NCBI GenBank assembly: GCA_964574335.1
Contig: CAZNNH010000157.1
Span: 1 to 14,955 of the forward strand
DNA: 14,955 bases
Direction of reading: 5' to 3'
Source of the DNA: CAZNNH01 sp964574335
GTDB lineage: Bacteria; Acidobacteriota; Vicinamibacteria; Fen-336
In this document: in pieces, positions 1-6,881 of the stretch
Layout of the letters: every line of letters starts with the position of its first letter
Position numbering within the stretch: the stretch's first letter is position 1
Position numbers and translations under genes: made by a program
Notes under the pieces: model-generated
Told to the model about the DNA's origin: nothing
Seen by the model: only the letters and a program-made list of their open reading frames with translations
Databases searched by the model: none

Positions 1-941
1 CAGTGCAGGACCTTGGCCTCGGGGTCCAGGATCGTGAAGCCGTCGTCGCGCACGGTCACGCCCAGTGACTCCATCTTCAAGAGATCGTTGCTGAACGAGA
101 GGTAGACGGCCACCGTGTCGAACAGGGTCGAGCTCTGGCGATCCGGGATGGTCGGGTCCTTCTCCACCCAGTCGGCGGCCGCGTGCCAGACCCGGTAGTT
201 CTCCATCACGGCGACCGCCAGCGGGTCTCGGCTGTCGCGGACCTGGGCGTATCTCTCGCCGGACAGCTTCACCAGGCCGCAGGTGTCGAGGGGCGTGATG
301 GTGACGTCCCATACGGCACCGAGCGCGGCGCGGCAGGCGGCGACATCGGCCTTGACGTTCCACTCGGCGTCCGGCTCGGGCTTGCCGCCGTAGCCGAGCC
401 GGAGGCTCCCGTGCATCCCCACGAAGCGGGCCTTCTCGGCGATCCTCGGCTCGCGGGCGAGGGCGGCGGCGATGTTGGGCACCGGACCGATCGCGATCAG
501 GGTGATGGGCTCGGCCGAGCCCATCACGGTGTCGATGAGCGCCTGGACGCCGTCCTCGTGCACCTTCCCCGGGTAGGAGGAGAGCTCGTATCCCTTCATC
601 CAGGCCCCCTGGTCAAGCGCGTCTTGCGACTGCGGGATGCCGATGCCGATCGGGATGTCGCTCCGCCCCGCCACGGTCAGCAGCTTGGCCACCAGCCGTG
701 CCCGCTCACGGGTGTTGCCCTGATCGGTGGTGACGAGCTTCAGGTCGATCTCGGGGCTGCGCAGGGCCAGGAGCAGGGCCCAGGTGTCGTCGACGTCGGA
801 GCCGATGTCGGTGTCCAGCACCACCGGGATCGGCCCCCGGGCCTGGGCGACCGCCACCTCGGCCGCCGAGGCGAGCCCGCCGAGGGCCAGGGCGGCAGCG
901 GCGAGGGCGGCAAGCGTCGGGGCGCCGGGCAACGTGCTCAT
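1..941 (-). CDS. Secreted inosine/uridine-preferring nucleoside hydrolase family protein (3' end missing)
   Basis: The protein should hydrolyse the N-glycosidic bond of ribonucleosides to base and ribose, outside the cytoplasm. I translated the minus strand from the ATG at 941-939 and got 313 residues still open at the left edge. Residues 1-35 form an Ala/Leu-rich signal peptide. The family's calcium-binding aspartate cluster follows at residues 43-52 (DTDIGSDVDD), then a typical alpha/beta fold with the GPVPNIAAAL stretch and a late DTVAVY segment. The start is well set: an AGGAGGA Shine-Dalgarno lies 7 nt upstream, just behind a -10-like box. Only a short C-terminal part should be missing, because the family usually has about 310-340 residues plus signal. 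The aspartate cluster is two residues longer than the classic DxDxGxDD form, as in divergent secreted members, so the exact substrate is uncertain. The family call is firm; the substrate is inferred. Confidence 0.85.
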   Translation of the reverse strand, partial: MSTLPGAPTLAALAAAALALGGLASAAEVAVAQARGPIPVVLDTDIGSDVDDTWALLLALRSPEIDLKLVTTDQGNTRERARLVAKLLTVAGRSDIPIGIGIPQSQDALDQGAWMKGYELSSYPGKVHEDGVQALIDTVMGSAEPITLIAIGPVPNIAAALAREPRIAEKARFVGMHGSLRLGYGGKPEPDAEWNVKADVAACRAALGAVWDVTITPLDTCGLVKLSGERYAQVRDSRDPLAVAVMENYRVWHAAADWVEKDPTIPDRQSSTLFDTVAVYLSFSNDLLKMESLGVTVRDDGFTILDPEAKVLH

Positions 942-964
942 GTCGGGGTCCTCCTCGAGAGGCG

Positions 965-970
965 AGCATA
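965..970 (-). promoter_or_regulatory. Candidate -10 box of the nucleoside hydrolase gene
   Basis: On the minus strand TATGCT (970-965) matches TATAAT at four of six bases and is preceded by GG. It lies 23 nt before the ATG, with the AGGAGGA ribosome site between, giving a leader of about 17 nt. No convincing -35 hexamer is seen at 16-18 bp. Confidence 0.4.
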
Positions 971-1056
971 CCGCCTGGCCCCGCATCGCACCAGGAGACG
1001 GACCGGCGCCCGTGCCGGGCCGGCTCGGCGCACCCACAAGCGCCGGGCCGACGAGG

Positions 1057-1062
1057 TATGCT
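1057..1062 (+). promoter_or_regulatory. Candidate -10 box of the YfhO-GH67 unit
   Basis: TATGCT within GGTATGCTC is the mirror copy of the box before the divergent nucleoside hydrolase gene. Transcription would begin near 1069, leaving a leader of about 47 nt before the chosen GTG. The -35 region (CCACAA at 17-bp spacing) is not consensus-like. Confidence 0.38.
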
Positions 1063-1115
1063 CCAAAGGACGAGTCGGAGAAGGCGGGGACCACGGCGCG
1101 GAGGATCGACCAGGG

Positions 1116-3599
1116 GTGGAGCGTGAATCGTCAGCGGCGCCCTCGAGCCCGTCTGTGGCGCGACCGCGGCCCGCGCCCGGAACGGAGGTGCGGGTCGCCC
1201 TGCTGGTGCTGCTGGGCCTGACCGCCGTCACCCTCCACCGCGCCGTCTTCCTGGGCGAGGTCTTCTTCGAGCGCGACATCCACCAGGTGTGGCTGCCGCA
1301 GGTGGAGTCGTGGGTGCGGGCGGTGGCCCTGGGATCCTGGCCGGTCTGGGACCGGTCGATCGCCTTCGGCCAACCGCTGTGGGCCGATCCCAGCGCCCAG
1401 ATCCTCTATCCTCTTTCTTGGCTCAACCTCCTGCTCGCCCCCTGGGTCTACTACACGCTGTTCGTCTGCTTCCACCTGGTGTTCTCCGGCCTGGGGACGT
1501 TCCTGCTCGGCCGAACCCTCGGCCTGTCGCCTCGCGGGGCGCTGTCGACGGGGGCGCTGTGGATGCTGTCGGGCCCGTTCTTCTCGCTCGCCAACGTCTA
1601 CCACCACTTCACCTCGGCGGCATGGCTGCCCTGGGTGCTGCTGGCGGCGGAGCGGACCGTGCAAGCCCCGAGCCGACGCCGCGCGGCCGTCTGGGGGGTG
1701 GCGCTGGCCGCCCAGCTTCTCGGCGGCTCGGCGGACATGTGCCTGATGACGGGCCTTCTCTCGCTGCTGCTCGTGGCCCGTCGTCTCAGTTGGCGCCGGC
1801 CAGGCGCCGGGGAGAACCGACGCTTGTTGCTCGCGGGCCTGACCGCGCTGGCCCTGGGGGTGGGTCTCTCGGCGGCCCAGTGGCTGCCCACCCTCTACGT
1901 GACCCTTGGCTCGGCCCGCTGGTCCCTGCCCGACCAGATCCACAGCTTCTGGTCGCTCCAGCCGGCCTCGCTGCTCCAGCTCCTGTGGCCGGTCTCGATC
2001 CACGACCTCCCGCTGCGTCCCGAGGTCCGGGCTTTCCTCTACGAGGGTCGGGAGCCCTTCCTGCTGTCCGTCTATCTCGGCCTGGCGAGCGCGGTCCTGG
2101 TGGTGACCGCGTTCTCGGGACCGCGCGCCCGCCTGGCGCTCGCCCTCACCGCCGTCGCCGCGGCGGCGGTGCTGGTGGCGCTCGGTCCCCACACCCCGGT
2201 GCACGGGCTGGCCGAGACCCTCCTGCCACCGCTGCGGATGCTCCGCTTTCCGCAGAAGGCGCTGGTGGTGACGGCCCTGTGCTGGGCGCTTCTCGCCGGC
2301 CTGGGGCACGATGCCTGGAGCGGGACGGCCTCGCTCCCCCGCCGGCGTCTGCCACCGCTCGTGGCGCTCGTGACGCTGGCGGCCGGCGCGGCGCTGGTCG
2401 GCGGGCTCTGGGCCGGCCCGTGGCTCCATCCGCTCCCGGAGCTGAACGCCCATCAGTTGGCGATGCTGGCGAGGCCCCAGCAGGCCCGGCTCCTGATGGC
2501 GGCGGTCCTGACCCTGGTGTCGCTCCTCGCCGCCTGGGTCGGATCTCACCGCAGGCCCAAGGTGGTGGCGACCCTGGTGACAGTCCTGGCGGTCGCCGAC
2601 CTCGCCCTCGCCCACCATGGCCTGCACCGCACCGGGTCCAAGGACCTGTTCACCTTCCGGCCCCCGCTGGTGGACCTCCTGTCCAGCGACGATCACCGCC
2701 GCATCTACGTTCACGAGTACGACCTGCTGAAAGACAAGAGCCGGCGTCTCCTCGGGCGCGAGAAGGCCTTCACCCTCGGCCGGGTCGTGAAGGGGTGGTC
2801 GGGGGCCGAGTCGAGCGCGCTGGCGACCCGGGCCTATCTGCTGCCCCCGATCGGCGGGCTCTTCGGCCTGGAGTCCAGCTACGATCTCGACAGCCGCGGG
2901 CTCTACCCGGCGCCGCTGTCGCATCTCGTCCAGCTCACGCGGGTGCTGGAGGGGACCCCGGCGCACGTCTTCCTGCTGCGGCTCGGGGCGGTCCGCTTCG
3001 TCACCGCGCTGCACCGCGTCGAGCCGGCCGAGCTTCGGGAGGTGGCCCAGGAGCCCGGCTACTTCGCCGACCCGATCCGCGTGTTTCGGGTCCCCGACCC
3101 CCTGCCTCGCGCCTTCGCCGTGTCGGGGGTGCGGGTCATCGACGGGACTCCCGCCCTCGAGCTACTTCGGGACGCCGCCTTCGACCCCCGCACCGAGGTG
3201 CTGCTGCCGGCAGGAGAGTCGAGGCCGCCGGTCCCGGGCTTCTTTGGGGACGTGTCGATCGAACGCCTGATGCCCGATCGGGTCGAGCTCCGGGTCCGGC
3301 TCAGCCACGACGGTCTGGTGGTGCTGGTCGACGCCTTCGATCCCGGCTGGCGGGCCCAGGTAGACGGAGACCGGGTGCGGCCGCAACGCGCCAACTTCGC
3401 CTTCACCGCCGTCCCGGTGCCGGCAGGGACGCACAAGGTGATGCTGGTCTATCGACCGCGCGGCCTGTGGCTCGGCCTGGCGACGTCGGCAGCGGCCGCT
3501 CTCCTGGCCCTCACCCTGGCCTTCCGCCTTCGCCCCTCTGGTGGAGCTCGTGACCCTCGCCGGTCACGTCGCCCTCCGCCCCAGCTCGCCGCTTCGTGA
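1116..3599 (+). CDS. YfhO-family polytopic membrane protein (GT-C-like putative glycosyltransferase)
   Basis: About 827 residues, the usual size for the YfhO family. These multi-pass proteins resemble GT-C glycosyltransferases, which move sugars from lipid carriers on the outer face of the inner membrane. The first helix is at about residues 27-43. It is followed by an extracytoplasmic loop with acidic residues E52 and D54, placed as in GT-C enzymes, and the GQPLWADPSAQILYPLSWL stretch typical of the family. Roughly ten more hydrophobic segments follow, then a soluble C-terminal domain with the family hallmark DAFDPGW (739-745) and AN-F-VPAG-H-V--Y-P, and a last helix near the end. GTG 1116 has GGAGG 11 nt upstream. 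GTG 1188 is an alternative that starts right at the first helix. The open frame continues far upstream, but only as antisense to the nucleoside hydrolase. The GH67 gene begins 10 bp after the stop, so the two are probably co-transcribed. The acceptor is unknown. Confidence 0.8.
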   Translation: MERESSAAPSSPSVARPRPAPGTEVRVALLVLLGLTAVTLHRAVFLGEVFFERDIHQVWLPQVESWVRAVALGSWPVWDRSIAFGQPLWADPSAQILYPLSWLNLLLAPWVYYTLFVCFHLVFSGLGTFLLGRTLGLSPRGALSTGALWMLSGPFFSLANVYHHFTSAAWLPWVLLAAERTVQAPSRRRAAVWGVALAAQLLGGSADMCLMTGLLSLLLVARRLSWRRPGAGENRRLLLAGLTALALGVGLSAAQWLPTLYVTLGSARWSLPDQIHSFWSLQPASLLQLLWPVSIHDLPLRPEVRAFLYEGREPFLLSVYLGLASAVLVVTAFSGPRARLALALTAVAAAAVLVALGPHTPVHGLAETLLPPLRMLRFPQKALVVTALCWALLAGLGHDAWSGTASLPRRRLPPLVALVTLAAGAALVGGLWAGPWLHPLPELNAHQLAMLARPQQARLLMAAVLTLVSLLAAWVGSHRRPKVVATLVTVLAVADLALAHHGLHRTGSKDLFTFRPPLVDLLSSDDHRRIYVHEYDLLKDKSRRLLGREKAFTLGRVVKGWSGAESSALATRAYLLPPIGGLFGLESSYDLDSRGLYPAPLSHLVQLTRVLEGTPAHVFLLRLGAVRFVTALHRVEPAELREVAQEPGYFADPIRVFRVPDPLPRAFAVSGVRVIDGTPALELLRDAAFDPRTEVLLPAGESRPPVPGFFGDVSIERLMPDRVELRVRLSHDGLVVLVDAFDPGWRAQVDGDRVRPQRANFAFTAVPVPAGTHKVMLVYRPRGLWLGLATSAAAALLALTLAFRLRPSGGARDPRRSRRPPPQLAAS

Positions 3600-3609
3600 A
3601 AGGAGAACC

Positions 3610-5739
3610 ATGCCTCACTTCCGGCGTCCGCTCCGCCAAGGCGCCGTTCTGGCCACCCTCGCCTGCGTCGCCTGGCTGGGCGCAGCCTCCGAGGCACGCT
3701 GCGAGACCGGATACGACCTCTGGCTGCGCTACCCACCCATGGACGACGACGCCCTGCGTGCCAGTTGCCAGCAGAGCGCCTCGGCCCTCGTCGTGGAGGG
3801 TGACTCTGAGACCCTGGCTCTGGCCCGGGCCGAGCTGGAGCGGGGCCTCGGAGGCCTCCTCGCGACCGAGGTGCCGGTGGCGGCGGGCGTCGACTCGGAT
3901 GGCGCGCTGGTGTTGGGCACGCCGAGCAGCTCTCCTCTCATCGCCGACCTCGGCTGGGGAGCGCCGCTCTCCCGTCTGGGCCCCGAGGGGTTCCTGATCC
4001 GCTCGGCCCGCATCCACGGCCATCGGGCGACGGTGATCGCGTCCGAGGGCGAGGTCGGCGCCCTCTACGGCGCGTTCCACTTCCTGCGTCTCCTGAAGAC
4101 CCGGCGGCCGATCGACGCCCTCGACGTCGCCGAGCGCCCACGCCTCCGCCGGCGCCTGCTCGACCACTGGGACAACCTGGACGGCACCATCGAACGCGGC
4201 TACGCCGGCCGGTCGTTGTGGTCGTGGGACGAGCTGCCCGAACACGTCGGTCCGCGCCTAGCCGACTACGCCCGCGCCAACGCGTCGATCGGCATCAACG
4301 GCGCCGTGCTGAACAACGTCAACGCCACCCCCAAGATGCTGGCCACCCCCTATCTCGGGACGGTCGCTGCCCTGGCTGACACCCTCAGACCCTACGGCAT
4401 CCGCGTCTACCTGTCGGCCAACTTCGCCTCCCCCAAGGTCCTGGGCGGTCTGCCCACGGCGGACCCCCTCGACCCCGCCGTGGCCTCCTGGTGGCGGGAG
4501 AAGGCGGACCAGATCTACCGCCTGATCCCCGACTTCGGGGGCTTCCTGGTCAAGGCCAACAGCGAAGGCCAGCCCGGTCCCCAGGACTTCGGCCGCACCC
4601 ATGCCGAGGGTGCCAACGTCCTGGCCGACGCGCTCCGTCCCCACGGTGGCGTGGTGATGTGGCGGGCCTTCGTCTACGACGCCGACGTCGACCCGGATCG
4701 CGTCAAGCGCGCCTACCTCGAGTTCGTTCCCCTGGACGGCAAGTTCCGGGACAACGTCTTCGTGCAGGTCAAGAACGGACCCCTCGACTTCCAGCCCCGG
4801 GAGCCCTTCCATCCCCTGTTCGGGGCGATGCCCAAGACGCCTCTCCTAGCCGAGCTCCAGATCACCCAGGAGTACCTGGGCCACTCCACCCACCTGGTCT
4901 ACCTGGCGCCGCTGTGGAAGGAGGTACTGGACGCCGACACCTTCGCCCAGGGGCCGGGATCGACGGTGGCCCGGGTGATCGACGGCTCGCTGGACGGCCA
5001 CGCCGACACCGGCATCGCCGGCGTGGCCAACACCGGCCGCGACCAGAACTGGACCGGCCACGACTTCGGTCAGGCCAACTGGTACGCGTTCGGCCGGCTG
5101 GCCTGGGACCCCGACCTCGGCGCCGCGGAGATCGCCGACGAGTGGATCCGCGCCACCTGGAGCCAGGACCCGGAGGTCGTGGACACCATCCGCTCCATCA
5201 TGCTCGACTCGCGGGAGGCCCTGGTCCGCTACAGCATGCCGCTGGGTCTGCACCACCTGATCGGGGGCAACCACTACGCCCCGATGCCGGAGAACGCGGA
5301 CCCGCGCCGTGCCGACTGGTCCGCCATCTACTACCACCAGGCCGATCGGCAGGCGATCGGCTTCGACCGGACCGAGACCGGCAGCAACGCCGTGGCCGAG
5401 TACCGCTCGCCGCTGCGCGAGCGGTGGGGTGACCCCAAGGCCTGTCCCGAGGACCTGCTGCTCTGGTTCCACCGTCTGCGGTGGGGCTACCGGCTGGCCT
5501 CGGGGCGCACGGTGTGGCACGAGCTGGTGCGTCTCTACAGGGAGGGGGTGGAGGAGGCGCGCGGTCTGGAGCGGCGCTGGATCGGTCTCGAGGGCAAGAT
5601 CGACCCCGAGCGCTTCCAGGCGGTGGCCGCCAAGCTGCACCAGCAGTCGGAGGATGCGGCCGCCTGGAGCGACAAGTGCGTGCGCTACTTCCAGTCGGTT
5701 AACGGGCTTTCCCTCCCGCCGAGCCCGCCGGCGCCCTGA
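3610..5739 (+). CDS. aguA: Secreted GH67 alpha-glucuronidase
   Basis: This enzyme removes alpha-1,2-linked (4-O-methyl)glucuronic acid from the non-reducing end of xylo-oligosaccharides made from glucuronoxylan. The product has 709 residues, normal for GH67. A signal peptide covers about residues 1-26 (hydrophobic ATLACVAWLGAASEA). An N-terminal GH67 domain, a central TIM barrel and a C-terminal helical domain follow. Catalytic residues are visible by motif: general acid E319 in KANSEGQPGP, and the carboxylate pair D393 (NGPLDFQPREPF) and E421 (QITQEYLG). The 28-residue D-to-E spacing equals that of the characterised enzymes. The ATG at 3610 has AAGGAGA just upstream, overlapping the previous stop; an in-frame ATG at 3541 lies inside the YfhO gene and is unlikely. 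The signal peptide suggests a periplasmic or extracellular place, while many GH67 enzymes are cytoplasmic. The family call is very secure. Confidence 0.95.
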   Translation: MPHFRRPLRQGAVLATLACVAWLGAASEARCETGYDLWLRYPPMDDDALRASCQQSASALVVEGDSETLALARAELERGLGGLLATEVPVAAGVDSDGALVLGTPSSSPLIADLGWGAPLSRLGPEGFLIRSARIHGHRATVIASEGEVGALYGAFHFLRLLKTRRPIDALDVAERPRLRRRLLDHWDNLDGTIERGYAGRSLWSWDELPEHVGPRLADYARANASIGINGAVLNNVNATPKMLATPYLGTVAALADTLRPYGIRVYLSANFASPKVLGGLPTADPLDPAVASWWREKADQIYRLIPDFGGFLVKANSEGQPGPQDFGRTHAEGANVLADALRPHGGVVMWRAFVYDADVDPDRVKRAYLEFVPLDGKFRDNVFVQVKNGPLDFQPREPFHPLFGAMPKTPLLAELQITQEYLGHSTHLVYLAPLWKEVLDADTFAQGPGSTVARVIDGSLDGHADTGIAGVANTGRDQNWTGHDFGQANWYAFGRLAWDPDLGAAEIADEWIRATWSQDPEVVDTIRSIMLDSREALVRYSMPLGLHHLIGGNHYAPMPENADPRRADWSAIYYHQADRQAIGFDRTETGSNAVAEYRSPLRERWGDPKACPEDLLLWFHRLRWGYRLASGRTVWHELVRLYREGVEEARGLERRWIGLEGKIDPERFQAVAAKLHQQSEDAAAWSDKCVRYFQSVNGLSLPPSPPAP

Positions 5740-5785
5740 AGAACGGGGCGACTGCCTGGCGGCGGCGCTCGCCCGACCTGCGTTC

Positions 5786-5804
5786 CCTGGGTCCGAGTCC
5801 CAGG
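5786..5804 (+). terminator. Weak hairpin after the GH67 gene
   Basis: CCTGGG (5786-5791) pairs with CCCAGG (5799-5804) around a 7-nt loop, 47 nt after the stop. There is no T-run. It may be a weak terminator or attenuator in the gap before the thioesterase gene. Confidence 0.25.
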
Positions 5805-5832
5805 TGGCGTGCGCCGGATGGGTCCGCCGAGG

Positions 5833-5838
5833 TAGCCT
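5833..5838 (+). promoter_or_regulatory. Candidate -10 box just before the thioesterase gene
   Basis: GGTAGCCTT at 5831-5839 resembles the GGTATGCTC boxes upstream. TAGCCT ends 7 nt before the ATG, so a transcript from here would start at or next to the start codon and be nearly leaderless. No clear -35 hexamer is seen. Confidence 0.33.
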
Positions 5839-5845
5839 TGCCGCC

Positions 5846-6292
5846 ATGGCCATCTACCGCAAGCGCTTCGCGCCCCGCTGGTCCGACATCGACATGAACC
5901 GCCACATGCGTAACACCGCCTACTCCGAATACGCCATCGACCTGCGGGTGTCGTTCCTCCGCGAGCACGGCTTCCCGGTCGACCAGCTCGGGCGGAGCGG
6001 CCTCGGGCCGGTGATCGTCCGCGAGGAGATCCGCTACCTTCGTGAGATCCGGCCCGGCGACGCCTTCGAGGTCGACTTCCGGGTCGCCGGTCTCGCCCAG
6101 GACGGGAGCCGCTGGAGGATCGAGCACCGCTTCGAGCGCGGTGACGGCACGCGGGCGGCGCTGCTCCGCATCGAGGGGGTCTGGCTCGACCTGGCCACGC
6201 GGCGGCCCGCGCCGCCACCGCCCGGCCTGCTCGAGGCCTTCCGGCAGGCCGACCGGACCGACGACTTCGAGGAGCTGGTCACCAAGCGTTGA
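5846..6292 (+). CDS. Acyl-CoA thioesterase, 4HBT/hotdog fold (YbgC/FadM-like)
   Basis: The product has 148 residues, the normal length for a single hotdog-domain thioesterase, which hydrolyses acyl-CoA to free acid and CoA in the cytoplasm. The N-terminal signature is present: W12-S-D14-I-D16-M-N18-R-H20-M-R-N23, with D16 in the place of the catalytic aspartate of YbgC-type enzymes. The long hotdog helix (YSEYAIDLRVSFLREHG) and the expected beta strands (PVIVREEIRYLREIRPGDAFEV) follow. The ATG at 5846 is chosen because homology begins there (AIYRKRFAPRW); only GAGGTAG lies upstream as a poor ribosome site. It stands alone, with 106 bp before it and a strong hairpin right after its stop. The chain length of the substrate cannot be read from the sequence. 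Confidence 0.82.
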   Translation: MAIYRKRFAPRWSDIDMNRHMRNTAYSEYAIDLRVSFLREHGFPVDQLGRSGLGPVIVREEIRYLREIRPGDAFEVDFRVAGLAQDGSRWRIEHRFERGDGTRAALLRIEGVWLDLATRRPAPPPPGLLEAFRQADRTDDFEELVTKR

Positions 6293-6293
6293 C

Positions 6294-6321
6294 CCCACGT
6301 GTCCCCTCCGGGACACGTGGG
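6294..6321 (+). terminator. Perfect 12-bp hairpin after the thioesterase gene
   Basis: CCCACGTGTCCC (6294-6305) and GGGACACGTGGG (6310-6321) pair perfectly around a 4-nt loop, beginning one base after the stop codon. No T-run follows, so this is a terminator by structure and position only. It could also stabilise the 3' end of the mRNA. Confidence 0.6.
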
Positions 6322-6397
6322 CTGTGTCGTGGCGGTCACGCCTCGAGGCCAACGGATCGCCAAACCCCCGAAAGGAGCCGGCTTCCGCACACCGGGG

Positions 6398-6403
6398 TAT
6401 CTT
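6398..6403 (+). promoter_or_regulatory. Candidate -10 box before the small membrane protein gene
   Basis: GGTATCTT at 6396-6403 contains TATCTT and belongs to the same GGTA-type series seen before other genes here. The chosen start codon lies 73 nt downstream. An in-frame ATG at 6416 lies only 13 nt from the box and would make a nearly leaderless, 20-residue longer protein. Confidence 0.3.
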
Positions 6404-6475
6404 GGCCCTGGTGGCATGGGACTTGCTCCGACCGCAGGCAGGCCCAGGAGGCCGCGGGAGCAACAGGAGCGAGTC

Positions 6476-6826
6476 ATGGCCAGCGAGGGACGAATCACCG
6501 AGAGCGTCGAGGCTGGTTCGGCAACGGCAGCCGACCCACGACAGGACTTGGGGATCGAGGGACGCGACCGGATCGATCCTGCCAGCGGGCCCGGAGGGAT
6601 CCCTGTCCCCTGGACGCGGGAGGTGGGCCTGCTGATCCTGATCAGCGCCGTGCTCGGATCGATCGCCCACCTGATGGGCAGCGGGGCGAGCTGGAGCCTG
6701 CTCTTCTGGCCGCTGCTCTACGCGGTGGCCCGGCTCACCCTGGGCCTGGTGTCTTCGCCGTCGCCCACCCCGGTCCGCCTGCCGTCTGGCCCCGGACGAC
6801 CGTCCCAGCCGCCGTCCCGCTCCTGA
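6476..6826 (+). CDS. Small two-helix membrane protein of unknown function
   Basis: I do not recognise this 116-residue protein. It has a polar, disordered-looking N-terminal tail (about residues 1-45, rich in Gly, Asp, Glu and Ser). A first hydrophobic helix follows at about 50-66, a short Gly/Ser turn, and a second helix at about 72-92 with three aromatic residues (W73, F77, W78). A Pro/Ser-rich tail closes the protein. No signal-peptide cleavage site is evident, so it is likely an inner-membrane hairpin. The ATG at 6476 is favoured by AGGAG six bases upstream; ATG 6416 is in frame and possible. It sits between the thioesterase terminator and the convergent porin gene, so it is probably transcribed alone. 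Coding potential rests on the ribosome site and the plausible membrane topology. Confidence 0.6.
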   Translation: MASEGRITESVEAGSATAADPRQDLGIEGRDRIDPASGPGGIPVPWTREVGLLILISAVLGSIAHLMGSGASWSLLFWPLLYAVARLTLGLVSSPSPTPVRLPSGPGRPSQPPSRS

Positions 6827-6855
6827 TCGTCTCGGCTGGACCGCCTCGGCGATGA

Positions 6856-6877
6856 CGCCGCCGGGGCGACGGCGGCG
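6856..6877. terminator. GC-rich hairpin between convergent genes
   Basis: CGCCGCC (6856-6862) pairs with GGCGGCG (6871-6877) around an 8-nt loop. It lies between the stop of the small membrane protein gene and the convergent porin stop, 4 nt from the latter. It has no T-run on either strand, so it is only a candidate bidirectional terminator. Confidence 0.4.
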
Positions 6878-6881
6878 CGGG

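Larger units (their letters stand above)
964..1063. repeat. 9-bp inverted repeat framing the divergent intergenic region
   Basis: GAGCATACC at 964-972 is the exact reverse complement of GGTATGCTC at 1055-1063, with 82 bases between the arms. Read outward, each arm places TATGCT upstream of one of the two divergent genes. The arms are therefore either two identical -10 boxes or a pair of operator half-sites. The space between holds only GC-rich sequence, and I saw no reading frame of merit there. Confidence 0.6.

Noticed and set aside
183..1115. Open frame on the plus strand running into the YfhO gene from position 183
   Set aside because: It lies opposite a nucleoside hydrolase gene with signal peptide, ribosome site and family motifs. 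The plus-strand translation is Gly/Arg/Asp-rich with no family resemblance, so it is an antisense shadow.
1131..3014. 627-codon minus-strand open frame opposite the YfhO gene
   Set aside because: The composition (Gln, Arg, Gly, Glu-rich, no hydrophobic pattern) is typical of the antisense of a high-GC membrane protein; the plus strand carries clear family motifs.
5786..5804. CTGGG-TCCGAGT-CCCAG resembles a tRNA T-arm
   Set aside because: The loop lacks the conserved TTC start, and no matching acceptor, D or anticodon arms are found in the flanking bases. It is kept only as a weak hairpin.
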